Below are positions 43,901 to 55,900 of a stretch of 64,000 bases of DNA, in pieces. The position numbers and the translations under genes were made by a program. The notes beneath the pieces are model-generated. The model was not told the origin of the DNA. It searched no databases and saw only the letters and a program-made list of their open reading frames with translations. How positions within the stretch are numbered: position 1 is the stretch's first letter; each line of letters begins with the position of its first letter. This stretch comes from Pseudorasbora parva (Eukaryota; Chordata; Actinopteri; Cypriniformes; Gobionidae): positions 24,851,926-24,915,925 of the forward strand of contig NC_090185.1 in the NCBI RefSeq assembly GCF_024679245.1, given 5' to 3'.

Positions 43901-46900
43901 GGATAAAACTCACGTGACTTCGCCTCAACTGTGGATGCGATTGGATAAAACTCACGCGACTTCGCCTCAACTGTGGATGCGATTGGATAAAACTCACGCG
44001 ACTTCGCCTCAACTGTGGATGCGATTGGATAAAACTCACGCGACTTCGCCTCAACTGTGGATGCGATTGGATAAAACTCACGCGACTTCGCCTCAACTGT
44101 GGATGCGATTGGATAAAACTCACGTGACTTCGCCTCAACTGTGGATGCGATTGGATAAAACTCACGCGACTTCGCCTCAACTGTGGATGCGATTGGATAA
44201 AACTCACGCGACTTCGCCTCAACTGTGGATGCGATTGGATAAAACTCACGTGACTTCGCCTCAACTGTGGATGCGATTGGATAAAACTCACGTGACTTCG
44301 CCTCAACTGTGGATGCGATTGGATAAAACTCACGTGACTTCGCCTCAACTGTGGATGCGATTGGATAAAACTCACGCGACTTCGCCTCAACTGTGAATGC
44401 GATTGGATAAAACTCACATGACTTCGCCTCAACTGTGGATGCGATTGGATAAAACTCACATGACTTCGCCTCAACTGTAGATGCGATTGGATAAAACTCA
44501 CGCGACTTCGCCTCAACTGTGGATGTGATTGGATAAAACTCACGTGACTTCGCCTCAACTGTGAATGTGATTTATTTCCAAGGAAGTGGATATTTTGTTG
44601 TCTTGAATATATGGGATGGAAATGGTAATGTAAGGCAGTAGTATTAAATGTGATTAGACCATGTCGGCATCTGGAGTAACTAGAGTAGCCATTTCTAAGA
44701 TTTGTTTGGCTAAAAATATCATACAAACTAATTTACTGCAACCTCAAACAGCATAAAGAGTTCAATTGGCCAAATGTAATTACAGAAACGTTCATTTTTC
44801 GAATAAACGAAAACCTTAATTTCGGATTCCATTTTATTTTGGTGCATCCCTACATGTCGCACATGTATGAACTATAGGTGGCGGCAATACGGTACATACT
44901 TGTCCAGATCGATGTCCAGAGCTTTATGAGGATCATTGGGATCTTTATCGTCATCGTCACTCGGTAAGGCATTCTGGGAACAGAAACACACCAACATTAC
45001 TGGGTATAGTTTTGCGGATAACAGTTTTAAGCTCTCCAAAGTAACAGCTGCCCACCTCTGGCATTTCCTCTGTGACAATGTCCACTTGTTGGGCGGGCGT
45101 GATGTCTTCCTCGCTCTCGGGACCCGAATCCCCCTTCCTCCCTTTCCCTCGCTTCTCCCGCTTTTTCTTCTTCTCCTTCTTCTTCTTATCCGCCTTCTCC
45201 TTCTGCCGTCGCTCCTCCTCCAGCTTCACGTACTGGTCAGACATGGGCATCCCTGGACCAGACGGAGGACAATGAGATGAAAGAGCGGTTTCTATTTGGT
45301 CTGGTCAAGCGTTTGTAGATTTGCTCACCTGGGACTTTGAGAGGCACACTAAGGTCGATCTGCACCACCGGAATGTGTTCTACGCCTGGCGCGTCGTACA
45401 CCTGGAATTGTGGAAAAAAGTGAACGGAAGTAGTGATAGGGAGAAACAAAGGTTTTTGGAGAGTCAATTTAGCTAGATCAAAGCATCTAGTGGCGAACCA
45501 AAGCAGTCTCATTTGTTGAAATAACATGACTTGGTGAGTTTAATTAAAGCTATAATCCCCCAATTCCAATACAAAGATTTGTGAATCGTCCCAAGCTTCA
45601 AAAAGCAGCGTTTCAAAGCGGCTATCACAAGTTAGAAATACGTTTCGGCTTGTGACCGCAGAAATGATCGGACTGCGTACCTTCTGAGATGATGGCGAGG
45701 CCTTGATGTAAAATGGGTTGTTGGCCTGTTCCTGCTTCCTGACTTCCCTCCTCTGTTTAAAGCCAGACAAGTGTATTAGGACAACTATAATTTGATATTT
45801 TCTGAAGGTCTGATGGACTGCATGTACTTACCCTGGCCAACTCTTTCTCGTCTACCTCAGTGTGTCTTTGTCTGGAATGTTTTGGTTCCTCTTTAGCGAA
45901 CACCGCTTTGGGCTTCTCGTCCTCAGACTCGCTCTCAGACGGAGGCTCGTTGATCCAGGCGTCCAAATCCAGACTGAAAGAGAAAAACAACAGTTGTAAG
46001 ATCGTTTCCTGTCAATTCCATTGCGACAGACTCAAGAAGGCTCACCCTTCTGGTATAGGCACTTTCTTCTGGGCCTTGGGGGCCACGGGGTTGAGCTCTC
46101 CGGCGAAGAGAGCAGTCACTTCGTCGGCCACCTCCACATTCTTCTGCTGCAGCTTCTGGATGTACTTCACCAGCTGGAGGATGCAGGACGCCTGTGGAGG
46201 AACATCATGGTTAACGTTGCGGTATCTGTGTGAAATGGCTCGTACAATGACATGTAGATCTTACTCACAATTGACTCCAGTAGAGTTTGACATTAGCATG
46301 TTGCTAAGCTAAAAGCTCAATATTCAAACTAGATGAAGTTTGATGTTGGTTTATCAGACAAAAAAATAAATAAACAAACAGACCATATTAGAACATTTCA
46401 TTAAAAAACCCAAAACCACATTAGACAATATCAGACCATTTAAAAATTTCTTCAGATGCCCAATAATCCAAATCATCATTGCTAGCTTGTTTTTTCTAGC
46501 ATGTTTTTATATTTAACAGCTTATTGTTTATGTTTATCATGTTGTACTATTTTGTTGACAAGTTTTAAAATATCGCTACATGATTTGAGAATGAGGCTTG
46601 TATGTTTTAAACAAATGCTAACAAGACAACATATATTTCTTACGTTTCTAATTGCTGAAACATGTTGCTAATATGTTGCTAGCATGTTTTATACAAAACA
46701 TTTTCTAACATATTTAACACATTGCTTATCACATTTTCATGTTAATCACATTGCTAACACGACTTAACATATTGCTTGCTTGTTCGAGCATTTTATCACA
46801 TTGGAAAAATGTTTTAGAATGTTGATAGCATGTTTTAACACAATGCTAGCATGTTTCTAACATATTTAACATATCGCTGTTATGTTTATCACATTGCTAA

Positions 46901-49900
46901 CATGAACTATTTTGTTTACATGTTTTTAACAAATATTAACATAGCATATTGCTCATGTTTTCTACATGTTTAGAAGATGTTGTAGAATGCTGCTAATATG
47001 TTGCTAGCATATTTAAACACAATGCTAGCATGTTTTTAACATATTTAACCGATTGCTGTCATGTTTATAACACTGATAACGTACTATGTTGTTGACATGT
47101 TTTAACATATGCAAGCAACATGCTCAAGTCATGCCAGCGATGTTTTAACACAAAGCTAGCATGTTTCAAAGATGCGGGCATGTTTTAGCACATCTTAGTC
47201 ATCTTAGATCTTGTCACTACACACAAGGTGACATCATCTTACATTTTGGCCAAAACTGGGTATCTTTTAAAGGTGCAGTGTGAAAATGTTAGCGGCATCT
47301 AGTGGTGAGGTGGTGAACTGTAATCACCCACTGCTCATCCCTCCCTTTCAAAGCACAAAGAGAAGCTACGGTGGCTGACACAGGACAAAAATGTTGTAGT
47401 CGGATAGAACAGAGAGTACTCTGTAGAGAAGTTTGTCCGTTTAGGGCTAGTGTAAAAACATAATGGTTTCTTATGCAAGGTCTTTACACACTACTGAAAA
47501 CATAGTTATGTATATTACATTTCTGTCAATGGAGCCTCATAAATACTACACACTGCACCTTTAAAGTCACCATGAAATGAAAATTCCTATTTTTTATAGA
47601 ATATTGCAGTGTTTATTTTAAATTATTTATACATACACATTATAATTTTATTTATTAATTCATGTACCCTCATAATCTTCAACCAAAATAACTTGCCCTT
47701 CCTCTTGCAGTGGCATGTATTCTCTGATGATGCGTTTACTGATGTGAGGGCGGGGCAACCTGCCACTCGCATGAAATCGTCCAATAGCAAACCACAACCT
47801 TCCAATCAATTACCAATGGACAAAATCAAGTCCCACCCAGCATTTTTTTTGTTTTGTTTTGCCTTCTGATATACATCACAATATGGAAGAAAAGACTATT
47901 GCAACTTTTATTTCATGCTGACTCTAAAGTCACGATGAAACCGAAGTATCAACGGATCTTTGCTTTCATATTGGTGAAGTACATCTAAATATAACAGATT
48001 AAGGGTGGGAGCTTGGTTTTCTTTATCAGTTGTTGATTGGATTTTGACATTTGGCCATTGAATTTCATTTGATGCTGAATTCCTCACCCTCTCCTGCACT
48101 TCCAGGTTGGCACTCTGAACGAACAACGGCAATCTTTCTATAAGCAGCTGGCTGGTCTCCTGCGCTGCCTGGCTGTCGGTCTCCCCTTCGTGCTTCTGCA
48201 GCACAGTCGCAAACAGCTTGGCTGCGTTTTGAACATACACCGCCTGGATGTGACCGGGCAGGGTGGCCACTTTGGGTCTCAGCATGGCCTCCAAAGTCTG
48301 CATGGGGTCCTCCAGATGCCTGTGAGGAAAGGTTAAACTTCAGCACTACGTTCATGTTTGAACCTTGAACCTTTCCATATTGTCACCACTTACTCTGAGA
48401 ACTCCCCGCAGATCCACGCAGCGGCGTATAGAACCTCGCAGATCCCGTTGCGCTGCGTGTTGCCGGTCAGAAGGTGCGCGTTGTCCAGTAGAGTGGCCAT
48501 CTGAGCCACGGCGAAGCCCCGAATGGCTTTGACGCGGATGGCAACGTCCAGCATCTGAGAGGCGATTAGGTGGCCGTGCCTTGTGCCCTCCAGACGAGTC
48601 AGTTCTACCAGGATACTGATGTACCTGGAAGACGGATAAGGTTGTGACTTTGTGTCGAGATTTTAGAACATATTTGCATTTAAAAACATGAGTTTTTGTG
48701 TGTGAGGGGACAACAATTGAAACTGGTTCATACAGAATTATTTATACGTATTTTGTTTAAAAACGTCACATGGCAGTGGAATTGGAGGAAAAGCAAGGTG
48801 TCTGGACTAGTATAAAAGTTGGCAATTTTTTTTTTTTAATTATAGATATTGTAGTATTTATTATAAATGATTGGGGGCGGGGGGGGGGGGGGGGGGCACA
48901 AGGTCTCATCCCCCTTCAGTTTGCCTGAAAACGATCTGAGAATATCGGAATGTGTGTGCTTTTTTCCAGTTTACACATTCGTGGGTAATATCAGATCGGT
49001 GGAAAAAAACTATTGGAACTGGGTCCCTCGTAATGTAAATGCGGCCTTAGTGAGTACTTTGCTGTTTAGTCTTACCACTCAAAGTTTGTGATGTATTGAT
49101 AGTTGCTCTGGCTGCAGATGTCGATGATCTTGGTGAGCAACTCATCTCGGTAAGTGGTGCCTTCTGCTTTGTCCACATGCAGCATGAGCTTCTTCACAAT
49201 CTCCATCAGGTTCTTCTTCGAGACCTAGTCAACCGTATTTTTACAACACATTATATTTGAGCTCTTGACAACATGATTTATTTACCACCTCATATCAGAC
49301 AAATCTCATCTAATATTTCCCTGCTCCATTACTTCCGTCAAAGAAGGTCAAAATCCCAGCGCGATCATAGATATATTTTCATAGATGCCTCATTCGACCG
49401 ATCCGCACAGATACAAATATAAATTCTTCATTAGTGCATATGATTGCACCTGGATTTTGACCTTCTTCGATGGAAGTAATGGCTCTGGGGAATACTAGAT
49501 GAGATTTGTCTGATACGAGGTAAAAAAGTAACAAAAACTGCAGTACGCGATTGTTTGTTACGTGTCTTAAGACATCAATGTGTCGCCACGGGCCACATGG
49601 TTTATTATGGATTCATATGTCTGAGAAAAACAACCCATTTACATGCATTATACGAGCAACGGATGGAGTTAAAAATCTTAATTTGTGTTCTGCTGAAGAA
49701 ACAAACACACCTATATCTTGGATGCCCTAGGGGTAAGCAGATAAACAAAAAATGTTTTTTGTTTTTTTGGGTGAATATCCCTTTAAGATCTTCATGAGCA
49801 CTTGATAATTAGACAGGTTTGTCTAGAACAGAATTGGGCATCCCTGTTAGAGGAATGTAAACACACAAATTATGTTAACAAATGTCATACACACCATGCC

Positions 49901-52900
49901 GTAGAGCAGATCCAGGGCTCTCAGGCGGATGGACTCGTCTTTGTCATCCAAACACTGAAGGATCAGGTCCTTGTGCGACTGCACAGACTTCGGATGCGTC
50001 TTCAGGATCTTGGACATGGCCAGAAGGCCCAAGTACTTCACTGCAAAACACCACAGTGCCTAAGTGACTCTTGCATTCAAGCGTAGACTCTCTGTTCGCT
50101 AAATGCAGCTGTATTGCATTTATGCTAATTGTCGTTTAGCTCAGTTCTTCTATTTAGAATTACATTTATTTAGCAGTAGTTATCTATTTAGTCGCCATGT
50201 AATGGAAGTAGTGACAGACATTTTATTCTGTGTCGTGACATACATCGGAGTGAAATGGATTATCGAATATATATATTTTTTTTAATTGTTTGACGGGACT
50301 TCTATCCATCGTTTGCTGACTGGATGAAGGCAGATCTAAAATGCAAGCTCGCAGTGGACTGTAAGAAAGGGGCGGAGTTTAAACAGACTAATTGATAGAG
50401 AAGATCGACATACAGTACATTGACACTGAAAAGTCTGATGTTTCACAGGATGATTGAGTTAATAAAATACAGAAACGTTCCCAATAAAGTGAAGTCAATA
50501 GATAGGGTGAACTACCATTGCATGACGACTGCGATCTGAAGCCTGCTAAAATTTCAAAATGTACAGCGTTTTAGAAATGACATCATTCTAACTATTTACT
50601 ACAATGTAATTACTGAAAAATGTGAATATGCAAATCTACATGGAGAAAAAAGAAACAAGACGATGGGAAAAGAAAACACAAAGGACAACAAACACACACA
50701 GACACACCCAAGAACACACACCCCCACAAGAACACAAACGGACTTCAGTTTTGTTTTGCTCTGCCAGACTTTTAAAAGTCAATTGCATTATTTGTAACTT
50801 GCATACTTGCTATAAAACAACTGATTATTTAAATGCCCATAAAATTAAAGTGACTAAATATAGATGCAAGACAGTTAGAGCCACAGTTATTAGGCTATCA
50901 GGACAGTGGGCATGTCCTCAAACTGTTTTGCCTTGTTGATGCCAAAAGAAAATGTACAAATACACTGATCTATTTAAGGAACACATGAGGCTTAAAGATT
51001 GATAGAATGCCAAAACATTCAGCTGGAAGTCAATATCAAACGGCCCTGTGACGATTCTCTGCAGTTTTAGAGAAACAAAACATGGCAGTCCAGGATTCAC
51101 AGAGCTACTCTACAGCCGGCATCAGTGGGACACCGATAACTCGAACTCCTGCAAGACAATTCAGATTACTTAATGCACATGTCTTGAAACATCATGGCTT
51201 TTCGGAGGAACCCGTTTTGGAAGTTCCTGAAGCTCAAAAGCTACGATTGACTCTTGCCAATTCCCTACAGTAGTACTGAGGTGTCTTCGAGTTATCCGGA
51301 ATGGAGATCTACACGGACTCCATTCACAGGGCCGGGGGGGACTCAAAAACACACAGACAATGAGAGAATGACACACTGCAGGCATTGACAGAAGGCTCAC
51401 AGTTCTGGTCCGAGTCTTCGATCAGGATTCGCAGTTTCTGCACACAGAGCTGTGGAGTGGAGGGAGAAATGGAAAACAGAAGGAAAGACAAAAGGCATTA
51501 CTACCATGTTAAAAAGCTTTCCACACCCTCTTACATCAACACCAGCGAGAAAGCCAACTTCAGATGGGTCAAGGATTCATTTAAGGCATTCCTATCCTAT
51601 CTATTCCTATCTATAAAAATCAGTAGGGGTTGACCAAGTTTTGCAATGGCTGGATGCTTAAATCTAGAGACTGAGGAGGCCAATATATAATGTAATTTAA
51701 AAAATAATATATACAATTTTAGGCATTTCCACAAAACTTCCAATATTTACTCAATTCAAATCTTTGCAAATATTAGATATTTTGGACCAATGCCTAACAT
51801 TTTATTATTAATTAAATATTTAAAAAACAAGCTTCACATACATACATAGATTTACTTCTTTATTAATATTATATATTTGATTATTATAAAATTTGAGGCA
51901 TTGGCACAAAATGTCTAATATTTACTCAGTATAGTTTTTTTTATTACAACAACAATATTAATTCTTTTGTGTTAGATGATCTGCTTCTTCATTAATTTGA
52001 AAATATATGAAAGGATACTAAATAATTAATAATATATAATACTAAATATTTGTTAACAATATTTAAATCAAATTGTATACATTTATATCTATTTTAAATA
52101 TTTTATTAATTAATTTACATTTAAGACATTGGATTTCAAACATCCAATATTTATTAAATTCACAAAATTAATCATAATTTAATATGTTTGTGATTTAGAT
52201 AACCTGCTTCTTCATTTCTTCATTAAAGGGTTAGTTCACCCAAAAATGAAATTGATGTCATTAATGACTCGCCCTAATGTCATTCCACACCCGATGAACA
52301 AGACCTCTACTTAGAGCGTATCTAAGTGTATGCACACTATACTGTCCATGCCCAGAAAGGGAATAAAAACATCATCAAAGTAGTTCATATGTGACATCAG
52401 TTAGTTCATTAGAATCTCTTGAAGCATCGAAAATACATTTTGGTCCCAAAAAAATTTTAAAATACGAATTTATTCAGCATTGTCTTCTCTTCTGCGTGTG
52501 TTTTTAAACCTCAAATAAAGATTCGAACGGTCATGAATCAGCAGATTAATTCATGATTCGGATCACCAATGTCACGTGATTTCAGCAGTTTGGTATTTTG
52601 ACACGCGATCAGTATCATGAATCAATCCGCTGATTCATGACCGTTTGAATCTTTATTTGAGAAGAGAAGACCATGCTGAATAAAGTCGTAGTTTTTGTTA
52701 TTTTTGGACCAAAATGTATTTTCGATGCTTCAAGAGATTCTAATTAACTAACTGATGTCACATATGGACTACTTTGATGTTTTTATTCCCTTTCTGGACA
52801 TGGACAGTATAGTGTGCATACACTTGGATACGCTCTCGGACCGAAGATGAACAGAGGTCTTACGGGTGTGGAATGACATTAGGGCGAGTCATTAATGACA

Positions 52901-55900
52901 TCAGTTTTATTTTTGGGTGAACTAACCCTTTAATGAACAGAAAATTATATGACTGGAGACATAAACAAATAAAATGATATTCATCCAAGGACATGAAATA
53001 TCAATGCATCATAAGATTTTTTTTAAAAAATGTACTGCAATATGATTATCAACACAATTGTATTTTATAATATCTCCATATTGGGCTTTGACAAATGAAC
53101 ACACTACAAATACAGATGTCAAATATAGGTATAAGTAAAGGGTCCTCATTAATTGTAAATATGAATCTGGTCATATTGAGTAATGTGATAATGACCCACC
53201 TGTATGCTAGCACTGTGATTAGGCATCCCAGAAGATAGTGAGATCAGCACTGAGGTAAAACAGGAGAAAGAAAAGACATCAGCGGTGTCGTTAAAAAATG
53301 TACTTGAGTACTGGGTCACGGCACCAAATAATACTGACCTGCTATGACCGTGTTGACACACTCATACAGAAGCGACATGGCTGAGGTACTGAGAGAGTAA
53401 ATGGACAAGAAAAAAGAAATATTATATTTAACCCTAATATTTTTGACCAGTTTGAGGGCGTTGTTGTGTTTTAGTATCACTGTTACCTGTGGATGAGGTT
53501 GGTTAGGGGCTCAATCAGCTTCTTTCCCAAACGAGGCTCCAAAGGAGTAAGAGCACCAAACTAAAAAAAAAACAAAGAAACATGGAAATCTCATGAAAGA
53601 AAAGGTCAAAATGTTGAAGTGGTCCCCTTTAACCCTAATGCATATTTAATATACTCATTTCTAAGGCCTCTAAATGATCAACACTACATGCCTTCCATCA
53701 TCTGATTGATAGTTTATACTTCATTAGCAAGCAAAAGGCCTTTTAGTACCAACATTTGTGTGAAATACTTGTGAAATCTTTACAGATTTTTATGAAGTAA
53801 ACATAAGAATAACTCTTATATTGTTAGTAATATTTTACTTATACTCTACTTGTGGTCAGTCAGCACAAATACCATACTTGTTTGCTTTGGGGCCCCTTTA
53901 AATAAAGTTTAAAAAAGACCAATCATTCGATCAATGTCAGAGTGTCCACAAATCTTTCTAAAGTGTTGTTGTCAGGGCAGCCAGAGTGAGTTTTGACGCT
54001 TTCGAAGCGGTGGTGTGAACCATAGACTGTAAATTAATATAGACGTAGTGTCCGTGACGTCACCCATAGGATTCTGAAGAGCAGTTCTGAAGTGTAAAGT
54101 ATCCAGTATCCAGTGCCATCGTGCCAGCGTGTCACGGCCGGATAACAGAAAATGGGCAAAGAGGCGGGACGTGGGCAGAGCTTAGGTGACGCAATGACTA
54201 ACAGACAGCGGATAAATGGCTATCCACCTGTCACTCAAAGTGGCCACGCACTTAATTATGCAGAACTTTAAGACTTTATATAATGTAAACTAATTAGTTA
54301 TAAAATAAATTCACTCCCCATCACAGATGTCATGAAGGGCAAAATTTGCCTTATAGAGCAAAAACACAATTTGTACCAAGTTGTTGGTCATTTTAACATG
54401 AACCTCAATAAGATTCTGTTCCCTTCTGGACCCTGTCCCTAGTGGTCAGTCGGTGAAGTTACTTCCGTATTAGCTTCAACAGAAACTGGGGGAGGTTGCC
54501 GCTTGGTGGTAACGCATAGTAACAGGTCACAGGGATTTTTGTGCTTTTGTCTGGACCATCCAGACATTGGTGGGCAGAGTTAGTGTAGATAGCCTGTACC
54601 AACAAGGAAGGCTATTAGCACATTGTGTAAATAGACACAAAAAAATACATATTATTATTTCTGACTACGTCAGGCTTTACAGGGTTAAAACCAAGCCTGC
54701 AGCACTCCTCTCAGAAACTAAAGCCTCCGCGCCTCGATTGCCGCCCAGGTGGCCGGTCCCATTATAGTCGCCCCTCTGTGTTTTCTAATGAACGCGAGGC
54801 AAACTAAACAATTAAATTACACTTCAAATATTTTTTCCCCAACATTAGTTTGTCATTGAAGGCAGTTATCATCAGGATGATTTCATTTCAAGGGTTTTTT
54901 TTTTTAAATAAGTTTAGCTTTAGTCTGTTATTTGACGCTATGAAAACGGAGGGGTGTGACCTCATGGTTGACAGCTGAGATCGACGTCTTCTCTGAGTGA
55001 AGTTGTCACTGAGGCACTACCAGACTTTTTTTCTAGATTTTTGGGAGCAGATTGGAGCTTTAGCTTTAATTTCTACATTTCCATAACTGTTTATTTCACA
55101 CCAGCATAATTAATTGTTCTGCATCTGTGAGAGTGTGGGCGGGCTTTTGATATCGCGGCAGTACTTTCTGCTCTACTTCCTGCTCTCTACTGCGCAACTC
55201 CGGTCCCGAAATCTCTACTGCGCAGACTCGGTCCCAAGATGTCAGCGCTGTGCAGTGCATCTTAAAAGGTTCAACTCTGGTCAGCGGAAACATTTTCCAT
55301 ATTTTCCATAAACAGCATCCATTTCTTTTTACGGTCTACGATTAAAACCCAACATATATAGTTTCTTACCAGCTTAATGATCTTGATAAGAACCCAGTTG
55401 TTGGTGGACGAGGTCATGAGTTTGAAGAACAGGGGTGCCAGGGATAGGTAGTTCTTGGGATTTCTTCTGGCCAGTTCACAGATGACGTTCACAGCCGCTG
55501 ACTGGACACCTGGGACGTACAAAATTAAACGTTCAGGTGGAAGCCTGAAATATTATCATTCAGCGAGTCATATTAAGATGATGATTTGGCATCCGTACCG
55601 GGATCTGGGTCCTCCAGCTTCTCTTTGAGTCGCGGGAAGGCAGGACGCAGGGACTCAGGGTACTTCAGGAACACTTTGTACATGATCAGCACCGCCTTCT
55701 TGCGAATGTATGGCTTAGTGTGGGACATCTGAGATGGAGGAAGGGTGAGAGGGAATGAATATTGTGCTGAAAGTCAATATTTGCCTTGCATAAACACTCT
55801 GAATGGCTTTACCAAAGTCATGATGTCATTGGCCAGGTCACGAGCAAGGTCGGGGGTCACAAAGCAGGAAAGGCCAGTCAGAGCCACGCCCGTGTCGTAC

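Noticed and set aside
43887..44570. CRISPR-like regular repeats
   Set aside because: The repeats are direct and contiguous without spacers, in a vertebrate intron with no cas genes.
43632..44726. 364-residue minus-strand ORF and 165-residue plus-strand ORF with a 14-residue repeat
   Set aside because: Both are read through the 42-bp minisatellite, whose unit is divisible by three. There is no domain and no splice context; they are artefacts of the repeat.
51082..51273. 63-residue plus-strand ORF (MAVQDSQSYSTAGISG...) with good start context
   Set aside because: No recognised domain and no promoter or splice evidence, and it lies antisense in an ap3d1 intron. It is kept only as an unsupported possibility.
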